Origin: Megamerina dolium
Taxonomy: Eukaryota > Arthropoda > Insecta > Diptera > Megamerinidae
Assembly (NCBI GenBank): GCA_963854835.1
Contig: OY978526.1
Span: 71,086,418 to 71,150,417 of the forward strand
DNA length: 64,000 bases
Reading direction: 5' to 3'
The notes below the pieces were generated by a model. That model was given only the letters and a program-made list of their open reading frames with translations. It did not search any database and had not been told where the DNA came from. Numbering within the stretch: position 1 is the stretch's first letter; every line of letters starts with the position of its first letter. The position numbers and the translations under genes were made by a program. Positions 32,400 through 43,594 of this stretch are shown piece after piece.

Positions 32400-32925
32400 C
32401 CTCCTACATCCATCCCATGGACGAGAAAACAATAAGGTTGTGCCCATAATTTTACCGCTAATCGGTTTTCAGTGAATCTGACAGAATATAACGTCACAAT
32501 AGTTTCAAAAGTTGCATTATTCATTCATTATTCCGCGTTGTTTACAATTTTCCTTTCAATCTCTTCATCATTCCGTCATTTTCTCTCACAGCTGAACTAC
32601 TGTGACGTCACATCTAGAAAAATCCTCTCTGATGCCCGCAATTATATTTTTAATCATTATTGCCACCATTCCTTAAAGGCACGTTGTAAATAAAAAATAA
32701 AAAAAATAATAATAAAAATGGAAGATAATAAAATTTTAAAAACCGCATTTGTATGCTTTTTTCGGTACACAAGCAAACATTTTTTGTATAAAATCTTAAC
32801 GGATGATTTAAAATAAAGTTTGATTAACAATCTTAACTCCCGAAAAGCATAGTTTCATCCTAAACCGTAATTAATAAAGAAGAAAATTGTATTATTTGTC
32901 TGGTAGAATTTGAATGTTGCCATCT
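32400..32925. other. Unassigned spacer
   Basis: AT-rich. A 73-codon frame at 32472 has no recognisable motif, codon pattern or splice context to support a gene. Confidence 0.45.
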
Positions 32926-33135
32926 TACTTACTTACTTATATGGCTATTACAACTGAAAATCGATTTAGGCCGAATTTAGCATGTTCCCCTGCCAACTCT
33001 GTCCTTCGCTAACAGCCACCAGTTGGAGATTCCAAGAGCTAACAAGTTATCCAGTACTTAGCCTTTCAACCAGAGGTTAGGTCTGTCTCTTCTGCATCGT
33101 CCACCAGCTGGTTCCGAATATAACACCTTTTTAGC
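32926..33135 (-). mobile_element. RTE-type fragment, 3' end (copy RTE-4)
   Basis: Minus strand: last ~50 codons of the RTE protein, then the 3' end with (TAAG)n at 32926-32942. The 5' break at 33135 lies directly against the SINE head GATATGCCGTATCTCAGTGG. Confidence 0.75.
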
Positions 33136-33310
33136 AGGATATGCCGTATCTCAGTGGTTAGTGCGTTGGCCTTCTGGTTGTGGGCTCAATCCCCGGCTGA
33201 AGCATAAGTTTAATATCGAACAGATTTTTCTTTCGAACGCTACCCACCTGTCGGCAAGCAATTCGCAATTCTTCCGGCAGTAATGAAGTTTTCATGGTAC
33301 CGAGTATATG
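33136..33310 (+). mobile_element. tRNA-derived SINE, left half
   Basis: A box in CCGTATCTCAGTGGTTAGTG, B box as GGGCTCAATCCCC, then body text 'CTACCCACCTGTCGGCAAG' and 'AATTCTTCCGGCAGT' as in 28079-28445. The right half of a copy lies at 33841-33960. The ~530 bp between them may be a later insertion into one SINE. Confidence 0.65.
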
Positions 33311-33840
33311 TCAGTTGTAGGTCTGATCGAGTACTATGTTCCAAAAGCTCATAAAAGTTCGATCACCAATAGAAACCCGTTACCGGAACACTTATATCAT
33401 TTAACAATAGCAATGACTCGGTTATTATTTAAGTCATTACCAAGTTGTTTGCACTTTGGAGAGGGATTATATTTTATTTTCGGAAGGAATATTCTGACCT
33501 GTGGAAATAAAACAATGTCGTGTCTTTAATAAAACTATCTTAATTTTAACACTTTTTCCTCACATTAGGTCCATTTTTGCAAGAACTTTTTTGATGAATT
33601 TTTGAATATTTTGAACCTATATTCTGAAAGTGCCTGAAATTTTGAATAAAATATTACAAATATTCGGAGTTATGACATTTTTATTTTATTACGACCATAG
33701 CCGTCCATCCATAATTTTTGTAAACCTTGAAAACGCTTTGAAAGTTTGCAACCAGTTTACTTGATTATGATATGTCAAAGATACATTTGTTTTTAGCATA
33801 TAGAAAATAGAATTATGACTATAAAGAATTGCTGGTGTAC

Positions 33841-33960
33841 ATACAATAGGTCTCTTTTAATACTGTCCAAAATTTAACACGCACAACAGTACTGGAAGGG
33901 AAACGCAGCCCAAGAACCCTTCGGGACTTATAAGTGCCATATATATTTTTTTTAAGCCAA
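33841..33960 (+). mobile_element. tRNA-derived SINE, right half
   Basis: 'AATACTGTCCAAAATTTAACACGC', 'CAACAGTACTGGAAGG' and 'CCCTTCGGGACTTATAAG' followed by a T run match the end of 28079-28445. Confidence 0.65.
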
Positions 33961-34002
33961 AGAAATACTAATCTACAATAAGACTTAATCCACGCTAGGT
34001 TA

Positions 34003-34330
34003 GGTTAGGTTAAGTTGACGTGGCTGGCGACTCGCTTAGGCCAAGTAAGGGCCATTGTGATGCCCCTCAAGGCTACCCCATTTCCCTTAGGAACTAATCC
34101 GAGCTTCAGATAAAGCGTAGATTGTTCTCCAGCTGACAGTGAGCCAACACGGTGAAGTTATGTATAAAGTGATTGCCCAGATGAGTCATTCTGCGGCCAG
34201 CCAGTTCTGGACACTCACACAGGGGGTGAAGTATGGACTCCAGTTTTCTCTCGTCGCCGCAGCTCCGGGAATAGTCAGGTGTCACTATGCCTAGCCTATT
34301 TGCATGCCTCCTATCATGTCGATTTATGTT
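34003..34330 (-). mobile_element. 3' end of an I/LOA-type non-LTR element
   Basis: Minus strand: SRSCGDERKLESILHPLCEC, a C...C-H-C knuckle, followed by a C-terminus and the tail CTAACCTAACCTAACC at 34017-34001. It has the same tail and a similar C-terminus as 4915-7745. Confidence 0.65.
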
Positions 34331-34384
34331 GCTCGAGCGATAAAAAAAGAAGTTGTTTTTACATATGCTTTGTTCATTGTTATT

Positions 34385-34635
34385 GTTTTAGTTACTAGTG
34401 ATGAAAAATGAATTCATTAAGCTCGACCAACCGCCGAAATGCTCTGCATTTGGTGGGATCAAAGGGTGTGTTATATTATGAGCTCTTGAAACCGAGTCCG
34501 ATGATCATAGGGGACCTATACCGAATACAGTTGGTTCGTTTGTTGAGAGCAATCGCCGAAAAACGACCAGAATATGCGACTAGACACGAATCTAGTAAAT
34601 ATAAGGTATAAGGAATCGAATAAATATAAGGTCTA
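34385..34635 (+). mobile_element. mariner fragment (mauritiana-like)
   Basis: Plus-strand text includes TSDEK (first Asp region), then SKGVLYYELLKPS, GDLYRIQLVRLLRAIAEKRPEYATRH. Close to the fragments at 47666-48540 and 63085-63625. N-terminal and C-terminal parts are missing. Confidence 0.65.
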
Positions 34636-34649
34636 GTAAAAAGAAATCC

Positions 34650-35260
34650 ATTATTTTTGCATCAATGACAAATTTTGAAAATGCAGGTCCGAATTAAGAG
34701 TTTGGCCGTAGGGAAGCAGCTCATAGTAGTTGATTCCCTGCCAATCCCCCAAATACATATCAAAACCTTTCTGACCGTCAATCCTGGTTTGGCCACCGGT
34801 TGAGCCGGCTCACCGCTATTCGACCACGACCGTTTTCGCTTGGCGTTGACGTATGTGACCCACTTTTCATCAACAGTAACCATCCCCTTCAGAAATGGAT
34901 CGATTTTGTTGCGATTCAGTAGCGATTCTCAAATGGAAATTCGGTCCATGAGGTTTTTTTCCGTTAACTAGTGTGGCACCCTTACATCGAGCTTCTTTTT
35001 GTATCCAGACATATTTAAATGATTCCAAACGGTTTTTTGTGCAATGTTTAGCTCCTGGGCAATAGAAACAGTGCTTACATGACGGTCAGACTAGACGATT
35101 TCCATTATTTTATAGATATTTTCGACAATTGGCCTTCCAGAGCGTGGTGCATCTTTGACATCAAAATTACCAGAACGGAATCGACGAAACCAAAATTGCA
35201 CATGATTGGCTGTTACAGTATCAGGACCATAATGTCTTCCTAAATTTTGCTATTGAAATA
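34650..35260 (-). mobile_element. mariner fragment (different subfamily), inverted
   Basis: Minus strand: QFWFRRFRSGNFDVKDAPRSG (linker/HTH part), SIAQELNIAQKTVWNHL, NRNKIDPFLKGMVTVDEKWV (first Asp), KRKRSWSNSGEPAQPVAKPG and IYYELL-like text. The C-terminal catalytic part is missing at 34650, where it faces the 34385 fragment. Confidence 0.7.
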
Positions 35261-35269
35261 AATAGATAT

Positions 35270-36365
35270 TTTTGCCAAAAACTCCTTTAAAATTAATCGA
35301 TAGTCCGTCCAAATATATTTTTTTGAGCTTTTCCCATATGAAATAAATGATTTCGATAATGAATTTATGATAAATGATAAATCACCAACAATGCTCAGAT
35401 TATGCTATGGTATTGAGTGTATTTCTATTACCCAAAACCATGTACATTAATTCACTACAAAATCCATTCTCTGCATCGTATGTTGCTGAGAATTCAACTG
35501 AGACCGACTGAAAGACATTTAAAGTAATAGCATTAAGAATAACTTTCCTGTTATTGACAGGCTCAGGGAGGCAGCCAAATGCAAGTGCAACCAATTCTAG
35601 TCATGCTGAATACATGTAAATACATTTTTATTTCATCCATCACGTATGAATATGCAATACATATGCTCTTGTATACAACACGATGTTCGAGTATTAGACT
35701 TAAGAAGTTCACTTAATTATTGTAGTAATAGTATGAGCATTAAAAAACCAACAATGACAACATGTTCCACACAACAACGAGTTTCAATGGATTTTCGAGT
35801 ATGTAAAGTATAAACATTTTAAAGAAATTTCCCATTAGATTGAAGTCAAGCTATACTTATACATGTGTACATACATATATGTTGTATCTAGATAACAGAT
35901 GATAGACAAGCTAAATTGGCCTGTAGCCTGTCAAATAACTTGTCATCAATCAGTCAAATGAGTGCAAACAACTAGTTTGCATGTAATATTAACATACAAT
36001 TTACATGACACATGGATGAATGTTGTTACATTTATGTTATGTTTATCCTGTTGTTGTTGTTGTTGATTATAAACCCACCCCCCCCACACAGATATTAATT
36101 GAGTATATACAGTTGTAGTTGCTGTTAGTGTAAACGTAGCTATTATCAAATGGTGAAAATGAGGAAAAAATCTGTGTGAAGTTATTTATTTTCATTGTCA
36201 ATCTCATCGGTATGCGAATGTTTCCATTGGATTGCATTAAGAAAGGCCTCAACATCTCGAACCCTATTAATAGTTCATGAAAAGTACTAACGCTCTAGAT
36301 AGATAGGTCTGTTAAAGTCCCATTGTGATATCACTGGAACTAGTCCTTACGTCTTACAGTGAACC
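35270..36365. other. Unassigned spacer
   Basis: AT-rich, with (GTT)n at 36050-36063 and a C8 run near 36076. No supported gene, transposon end or repeated block. Confidence 0.5.
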
Positions 36366-36369
36366 TTCT

Positions 36370-36920
36370 TCTGCCCACAGACTGGCATCCGTACAGGAGA
36401 TATTCTACTGTTTTTGGCTAGACAAGGATCTGAAGCTGAATTTTACGGACCGGAACCAGTAGTTGCTCTTAGCAACGCGACGGTGAAGGCAAAGTTCGAA
36501 GAGTGGATAAAGAAACTCCATCTCACGAGATGGGAGAACTTATCCACTTGTAGACAGGCAAAGGCTTCGTTAAGGCTATCAAAGGGCAGTGAATCGGGGA
36601 GGGCTCTCAGTCTAGGACGATTGACTCTAAGCTGGTTGACTGCATTAATAACTGGGCATGACAATTTCAGTTACCACTTCAGCAAGATGGGTCTTGTTGA
36701 AGGGGAGGATGCTAACATTTGCAGATTATGCTTGGAAGAGGCAGAGACAGCGGCGCACATAGTCATTTTATTGATGAACTCGAAATGTGGAACATATCCC
36801 ACAAAGACATGCTTGAAATAATGTGTGATGTTATTATAAAGAAGGAAGTAGAAGAATTCTGCAACCGAACAAATAATTAACACACGATTTGAGGGCCGAA
36901 ATGGGACCCATATAAGTGGT
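36370..36920 (+). mobile_element. I/LOA-type non-LTR fragment: end of RNase H and zinc knuckle
   Basis: A 135-codon open stretch from 36414 gives LARQGSEAEFYGPEPVVAL (end of RNase H), then a helical region, ITGHDNFSYHFSKMG and the knuckle CRLCLEEAETAAHI. The 3' end is near 'GGGCCGAAATGGGACCC' (about 36900). Most similar by eye to 42010-43110 (shared IGPEP-type text). Confidence 0.7.
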
Positions 36921-37149
36921 TTGATTCGGCTAATTCCTAAAATATATTTATACTATTCTACTGTTTCTTCTTCTTCCATATCGTAGTAGCTTCTACAGTA
37001 TCCATGAAGAGGTGCCTCTAATCTCTTGGCGTGTCTACCAAGGCAGCAATGAGCTGTGAGAACTCCAATTGTTATTCTAATGCCCTGCGTATTTTGTTTC
37101 AGATGGCCATGTTCATCTATTGGTTAAGCAGGTTAACCTGTCTCTCTCC

Positions 37150-37790
37150 AGATCGTATTAGCATTATCGATGGTCTACTTATTTATCACAAATTTACAAG
37201 TTACTAGTGACGTTGTCATTCTAATTTTGTTCGAGTTAAGTGCTAACGTTGTGCCATGCCTGGCTAATACAATTGCTTAGATATCTCTGTGACCTGGCAC
37301 CCTAGTGAGTTCAGTTAGTAGTTCTTCTTTGATGAATGCCTACTCGATTGCAGTGATTTTAGTGCCGCTTGACCAACTGAATAAACGTTAGTTGCCTTCG
37401 TACTTAGAACACTATTTGTAACTGTAGACAACGACCCTTTTATGTTTATAACAGTTCGAGTTGCAGAGTTGAGGATAACTGAGAAATTTTCTAAAATGGT
37501 TGAATGTCCTTCTGAGTAAGTGGTCAATAAATACAGAAGATTCCATGAGCCTCAAAACAGATTTAGTTGTTTAGATGCAGTTGAGGTTGTTCTAAGGGCT
37601 CTGCTAATGGATAGCTATTCTTTAGTTTCATTTAGCTTTTATATTTTTACCTGCCACCAGACTAGAATACCATACGGTATACATTTGAACTATATTCGAG
37701 TACGAAATTGTTTTTCACCGGCACTATGTTCCTACTTATGGGTCAGCCATAATTTCAACCCTACTTCGGAATTTTCTCTCTAATCTGTAG
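37150..37790 (-). mobile_element. Decayed non-LTR fragment: RT end and RNase H
   Basis: Minus strand: YGILVWWQV (the 'LYG-x-WW' motif of the RT thumb) near 37670, then a worn RNase H with SVGQAALKSLQSS and RVPGHRDI near 37300. Many stops. Orientation and motif order fit an I/LOA-type element. Confidence 0.5.
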
Positions 37791-37824
37791 GTTTGACTTG
37801 AGGTATATCATATATAGGGTGATT

Positions 37825-38690
37825 TTTTGGCAACTTTCTTTTTTGGCAACACTGTTTTTAGCAGCTCAGTTGTTTTCGTGTAACATGTTACTATCAAACA
37901 TGTTCAGTTTGGTTTAAAATTTAACCATGAATCGACTTACAAACCAACAACGCTTGCAGATTATTGAATTTTATTATCGAAATTCATGCTCGGTTAAGAA
38001 AGCGCATCGTACACTTTCTTGCGATCAGCGACGAAGCTCATTTCTGGTTTAATGGATATGTAAACAATCAAAATTGCCGTATTTGGTGTAAAGGGCAGTT
38101 AGAAGCATTGCAAGAACTGCCAATGGTTCCCAAAAAATGCATTGCTTGATGTGGATTATGGGCCGGTGGCATCATTGAACCGTACTTTTTCAATGAAGAC
38201 GAAGGCAGAAACGTTACGACGTTACTGCGAATGGAGAGCACTACCGTGCGATGATTACAAAAATTTTCTTGCTCAAAATGGAAGAGCTGGACTTGCCTGA
38301 CATGTGGTTTCAACAAGACAGTGCCACATACCACACAGCATGCGAAACAATGGCCCAATTGAGAGGCAAGTTCGGTGGACAGTTTATTTCACGTTTGGGG
38401 CCGATCAATTGGCCGCCTAGATCGTGCGATTTAACGCCTTTAGACTATTTTTTGTGGGGCTATGTTAAGGCTCATGTCTATAACGACAAGCCCACAACGG
38501 TTGACGCACTGGCAGCCAAGATTGAAGAATTTATTCTTGAGATACCGGCCGATATGTTGGAGAGAGTATGCCCAAATTGGACCCAGTTAAGTTAGATTAG
38601 TTCGGTCAACATCTTAATGAGAGATCCCATCTAGGATTTTGAACAATTCAAATAATCGAATAAACCGTTTTTATTTTATCACTTTGGGCC
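37825..38690 (+). mobile_element. rosa-type (DD41D) mariner relative, internally deleted
   Basis: Starts near GGGTGATTTTTTGGCAAC. A fragment of the N-terminus (NRLTNQQRLQIIEFYYRN, at 37927) jumps to the catalytic domain: SDEAHFWFNGYVNNQN (first Asp, frameshifted), MWFQQDSATYHT (second Asp) and WPPRSCDLTPLDYFLWG (third Asp). There are 41 residues between the second and third Asp, the DD41D spacing. The text is diverged from the two close copies at 39.6 and 59 kb, so this is an older or separate lineage. Confidence 0.75.
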
Positions 38691-38857
38691 CCCTTGAAAA
38701 TTCGCGGAGCCTGTAGAAAATCATCCTTGACCCTTTCTCCTCACATCGGGGTTGGGTGTACAGCAAAAAATATGAAAATAACAATTGCGGACACTTACTT
38801 TTGTACATCTAGATATATGTTTTTTATTAATTCGTTAAATTTAATTGTTATGCCTGT

Positions 38858-40979
38858 TTAATAGATCTTCTTATAATCCTCATAGATACCGGAAATATTT
38901 ACCGATGCGGCCAATTTGTTATTTATATACCACATAGTTGTTCCTAGATGTTCACCAATTTCAATTGGGAATGTCTTTATGAAATCCATTTCATTCAGTT
39001 CCCAAGAATTCACAATCCATGACTCACCAACCTGAAATGAGCATTTTTGAAATTCTTTAGAGCTTTAAGCTCTATGAACAACAGTATAAAATCAACAGTG
39101 TTTAAAAGTAGCTTAAAGCGCCAGTCTCAAAATAGCTTACCGCATAGGGACATGTGTGATTAATGTTAGTATAATTGCTTAAGTAATGGTACAACATGTA
39201 TGTTATCAAATACTTTTTAGGTTGTCGAAGGTAAGCGCACATATTTTGTTTAGCATCGAATAGAAATGGGCGCCACCCATTAGCCTTCTTCCATAACTTC
39301 ATATGAATCTGTGTAAACCAGTGTAGTTATTTTACAAATTCTATTATATATGTGGTGCGTTGTACTCTAGTATTTTCAACTTACTACCATGCTGTTAACC
39401 ATACTATTAAATTGAAGGTGTATTGTTGCTGAAGCTCTTTGCCTGTTTATAGCTTTTAAATGACATTCTCTTACATCAATAATATCATGATCATATACAT
39501 CACATTTTAAATTAGTAAATCGAATTGCAGCATTTATCTGCACATGCGAATATATTTGGGCGACAAAAAAAAAAAGATATAACTTTTTATTAATTAAATA
39601 ATTTCGCGGTTTCAAAAGTATAGGGCTAGAATTCGACATCTGTCAAACTGAGTTGTTAAAACAATTTCTTTGTTTTTCAGTTCAAAGTCTGACATTTGCG
39701 AAAATGGATCGCTTAACTATCGCACAACGCATTAAAATTGTAAAAACCTACTACAAAAATGGTGATTCTGCCACAGCCACATATCGTGCTTTAAGAGGAG
39801 ATTATGGTTTACATAATTGTCCAACTACGCAAGCAATTGGCAAAATTGTGAAGAAATATGAAGAGACTGGATCGGTTACAGATATTGTAAGGCCTGTGCA
39901 TCATCGTTTCGCTCGTACCACCGAAAATATCGCTGCTGTAAGTGAAAGTGTTGCCGAAGACCCGAATGTGTCGATTCCTCGTCGTTCTCAGGAATTAGGA
40001 CTGTCTTACGGCACATTATGGCATATTTTGCATTTGGATCTACACCTACATCCATATAAAATCCAGCTCACACAACAACTGAAGCCAGCTGACCATTCAC
40101 AACGTCGTAGATACGTCGAATGGGTGCTTGAACAACAGGCGGTGGACGGTGATTTTTCGAACAAAATTTTCTTCAGCGACGAAGCACATTTCTCACTCGG
40201 TGGGTATGTTAACAAACAAAATTATCGTATTTGGGGTTCTGAGAATCCTCAAGTAATTGAAGAGAGGCCACTACATCCACAAAAAGTCACTGCTTGGTGC
40301 GCTCTTTGGCCCGGAGGTGTGATTGGACCTTACTTCTTCGAAAACGACGATGGAACGACTGTCAATTCGCAGCGTTATGGTCATATGATAACCGATTTTT
40401 GTTTGCCTGCTATTGAAGAATACGACTTAGAGAATATGTGGTTTCAACAAGACGGTGCCACATGCCACACAACTCGAGCGAATATGGCTTTATTGCAAGA
40501 GAAATTTTCTGGCCGCGTAATTTCTCGTCGTGGCGATATCAAGTGGCCACCAAGATCATGCGATTCGTCACCGCTTGACTTTTTTTTTGTGGGGCTACGC
40601 GAAAGACCGTGTTTATGCAGATAAACCTTTAACTCTTGAGCACCTAAAGACCAACATTCGTCACGTTATGGCTGAGATACCGCCCAATATGTGTCAAAAA
40701 GTGATCGAAAATTACCTCAAAAGAATCGATGCTTGCAACAATGCGCGTGGTGGTCATTTAAATAATGTAGTATTTCACACATAATGTCACCGTTCAAACT
40801 TTATAATAAAAAAGAAATATCATGATAAAAAATATTTTATATGTGTTTTATTTACATTTACTTTTGAAACCGCAAAATGGATAACCCTATATCATATTTC
40901 TTACCAAATGAATGTTTTGTAGCAAAAAGAAAATCACGTATATGACGCAAATCACATTGCTGCTTGTAATTGTCACCAT
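38858..40979 (-). CDS. DUF1091 (DM8) secreted protein, gene B, four exons, transposon in intron 1
   Basis: Exons in transcript order: 40979-40905, 39537-39385, 39308-39141, 39031-38858, giving 189 residues, all introns phase 0. Donors are GTAAGA, GTAAGT and GTAAGC; acceptors end GTGCAG, CACAG and TTTCAG. Exon 1 is the signal peptide (MVTITSSNVICVIYVIFFLL). The core shows RFTNLKCDVYD, RECHLKAINR, KKANGWRPFLFD and NHTCPY with an NHT glycosylation sequon. Four of the five family cysteines remain; the one at the end of exon 2 is replaced (SMV). Intron 1 is 1367 bp because a rosa-type element (39602-40888) lies in it, opposite to the gene. Without it the intron would be about 80 bp. The coding frame is undamaged. 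Function unknown; probably extracellular. Confidence 0.82.
39602..40888 (+). mobile_element. rosa-type (DD41D) mariner relative, copy 1, inside intron 1 of gene B
   Basis: Right end ...TGAAACCGCAAAATGGATAA (to about 40888) and left end TTTCGCGGTTTCAAAAGTAT (39602); the inverted match covers ~20 bp and the last ~10 bp of the left end are missing or diverged. TA-rich flanks on both sides. A sister at 59018-60282 is nearly identical in coding sequence. The element runs opposite to gene B. Whether it adds a promoter or splice site to the gene cannot be seen. Confidence 0.85.
39704..40784 (+). pseudogene. rosa-type DD41D transposase with one +1 frameshift
   Basis: The frame from ATG 39704 (MDRLTIAQRIKIVKTYY) runs to ~40585, where a run of nine T (eight in the sister copy) shifts it; the next frame continues to the stop at 40782. 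Without that single extra T it would be 359 residues. N-terminal HTH region ~1-110. Catalytic residues: FFSDEAHFSLGG (first Asp), MWFQQDGATCHT (second) and WPPRSCDSSPLDFF (third), 41 residues between the last two. The extra T sits just after the third Asp. It could be a real mutation or a homopolymer sequencing error. An upstream in-frame stretch from 39653 starts with no ATG and ends a plausible acceptor (TTTTTCAG at 39680). Confidence 0.85.
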
Positions 40980-40989
40980 ATTTGCCAGT

Positions 40990-41415
40990 TGACTGTTCAG
41001 TAGATATACTAAACTTACATTTTGCATCGATTATAATTATTAATGTAATGTAATTTAATGTAAAAAAAAGGTATAATTTTGTTTTGAACCAAAACTACAC
41101 AGATATTACGGTTACGGTTCAAATAGTTCTTAATTTATTTACTGGTATATTTACCATTATTGTTAATCTAAATAATAATAACATTAATAACAATAATAGT
41201 AATAATAATAATAATAAAAATAAATTAAATCAATCTTAATTAATTCGGTAGATATGATTAAATTTACTAATTAATAGAGGTATTCGAATCGACATATATC
41301 CGGTTACCAATTACTAATTACTGTCGAAACTGTATCGGACGTATATTTGGAATACAAAGTAATAGTTAATCCAATACTTTTCAAAATAGCCTGATATCTC
41401 CGCTCACAACTTGAG
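40990..41415. other. Unassigned spacer upstream of gene B
   Basis: Holds the presumed promoter region of gene B. It includes an (AAT)n-like patch at 41176-41225. No TATA box or other element could be singled out with confidence. Confidence 0.4.
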
Positions 41416-41419
41416 GCTA

Positions 41420-41945
41420 AATTCTCTGCATACGTCAATGAAAAACTCCTTCATATATTTTTCATTTTTTTTTTTGGCAATCTTTTGCTTCAATAGAGCC
41501 CAAAACATTTTCGATTGGGTTTGCATCGAAGGTTTGGAATGACTTTTTCTTTCCACTCAATTCATAGGAGACTCCGATGCTTTGGATCGTTATCCTCCTG
41601 CAGTACCCAGACGCGATTATTTTCTCCATACAGCTTCCATGCAGATGGAAATAAGCTTTTTTAACATTTTTGATGCGTTCAAGTTTTCGGTAAAGCATAT
41701 CAAGACTCTCAAACCCTTTGCAGAAAAACAGTCATAAAAATGGACCTTTGCAGGATGCTTAACCGTTCTCTGCATAATTTTAACACCTTTTTCTGACCAA
41801 ACACGTTTCATATCCTTGTTTAACCAAAAAGAAGATGCATCGTTGAAAATTATTTTAGTCCAGTCAAGATTAATATTTTCCTTTGCCCAGTGCAAGCATT
41901 TTTCTATATGTTTTTGTGACAATAGAGATTGGTTCCGTACACTAT
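41420..41945 (-). mobile_element. Tc1-like transposase fragment, decayed
   Basis: Minus strand: HWAKENINLDWTKIIFNDASSFWL (first Asp region, the usual E changed to A), a VKHPAKVHFYDCFSAKG box and, after a frameshift, FDANPIENVLGSIEAK (catalytic Glu). No inverted ends were recognised. Confidence 0.65.
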
Positions 41946-42009
41946 AGATACACTACACTAGACTACGGCCAAGATATCCCTTTTGTGACACGCTCTTAAA
42001 ATTTACAAG

Positions 42010-43110
42010 TACTCCTAAAGTCTAGTATTCACTAGGAATTCAAAGACATCTTTAGGAGACTTGTCCGCTATATCTGACGGTTCTAGGTAATAACTACCTA
42101 AGTAACGAAGCCTGATCCATATCAGACCATTACAGTGACAAAATATATGTTCAGCTGTTTCTTCGTCTTCGTTACATAACCTACAGAGGTAGTTTTCATT
42201 TATCCTCATATTGTGTAGGTGTTTCATTACTCTGCAATATCCGGTCGAAAATCCCTTGACAACGCGAATGCCAGTCTGAGTCAAGCTCAGTACTTCAGCA
42301 GTTCTTTTGTGAGAACGGTTTCCATTCAATATTGGTGCGATTTTCTTTTTAGCCAAGTATTAATTTTATATTTGGTCGAGCTCCAAGGCAGCCCGCAGAA
42401 TGGTTCTGGTCCAATAAATTTACTGCCTGCCCCTTTTCTTGCAAGCTCATCTGCCTTTTCGTTTCCAAAGTGTCCACTATGACCTGGCACCATGAACTCT
42501 GTTACTAGATGCTTGTATTTATGGAAGTATTGCACAATTCCAAACTAATTTCGATTTAATTTCGAAAGCACTATGCGTTAGAAATGTAGCTTTACTATCA
42601 GAGTGAATATGTAACAATTTAATGTTCTTCTATCTAATTGCTCTCTTAAGCACAGCTCTATTGCATATATTTCGGCCTGAAAAACTGAATTCTCTTGACC
42701 CATGCTAGCAAAAGTACTCCTTCTGGGTTTTTCTCCAAATTCACCTGCACCGGTTTTTGTGCCACCTGTATACCATACATAACACTTAGTTGCCGGTCGA
42801 GGTCTATTCTGTTCCTAATTAACCCTATCAGGAAGTGTGACCTTAAAGTTAGGTTGGAAGTTATACTGGGTTCTACATAAGTCACTAAGGCTACAATTAA
42901 ACTTACTCGTCACTGTTTCTTCTCTCGAAAGAAATTCCAATAGCCGAGTGGAACCTTCCTCATTTCCAATAATCACCATTAGTGATATATCTATTCCATC
43001 ATCGCTAAGCATTTTTTGTGTTCCTCTTAAGATAATTGAAGGATATTTAAAAGAAAATATTGGCAACTGCTCTATCCTCCCGCGGCGAAGTCATCCGTTT
43101 TGGACCTCTG
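42010..43110 (-). mobile_element. I/LOA-type non-LTR fragment: RNase H and zinc knuckle
   Basis: Minus strand in three frames: GGTKTGAGEFGEK (degenerate first Asp block), NSVFQAEIYAIELCL (Glu), HIHSDSKATFL (DS motif), VPGHSGHFGNEKADELAR (last Asp), then TGYCRVMKHLHNMRI and the knuckle CRLCNEDEETAEHIFCHC. The 3' end is near 42010. At least two frameshifts. The RT is missing upstream. Confidence 0.72.
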
Positions 43111-43590
43111 CCTTGCTCACCGTCATCATTTCCAGTCAACTCGCAGCGGTTAGACCATCTTGTAACAAAAGTACGTGTTGCCACCATATACTTGGCGGTC
43201 TGCTCTGAAGTTCATTTTGGCACCTGCGGATGCTTCATCAACAAGTGTGCTTCAACCCGTCTTTTATATGTAGCACTCATTGCAAAAACAGCTCATATAA
43301 TCAAATACCTTTACAAAACTTGGATAAAATTGAATTCTCAAACTGCACAACAGTTAAACAAAATCAGCTGATCATCATGTGTCACAGATGGTCGTTTTTT
43401 AGTGAACAGACTGTATGTGGCACTTATAAGCCTCAAAGAGCTCTTTGACCTTGCTTTTCTTCCTTCTCACAATTAGCAAAAAAAAAAAAATATACCAAAA
43501 CGGAATCGTTTGACAACTTGAATGAAGTGTTGATCGATGTTCAATCACAATTCGAATGAACTTTTGTGCCATTTCGTAGCTGTAGACGTA
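43111..43590. other. Unassigned spacer left of the young RTE copy
   Basis: Open stretches of 72-103 codons exist (43060-43448) but show no motif. Part may be worn RT sequence of the preceding element. Confidence 0.4.
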
Positions 43591-43594
43591 AAAT

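Noticed and set aside
39376..39639. 87-codon ORF as a gene start for gene B
   Set aside because: Its N-terminal part comes from the remaining intron and rosa end; the real first exon with signal peptide lies beyond the transposon at 40905-40979.
43060..43448. Overlapping plus-strand ORFs of 72-103 codons
   Set aside because: No motif, signal peptide, splice context or copy elsewhere; likely chance frames in decayed retrotransposon or spacer DNA.
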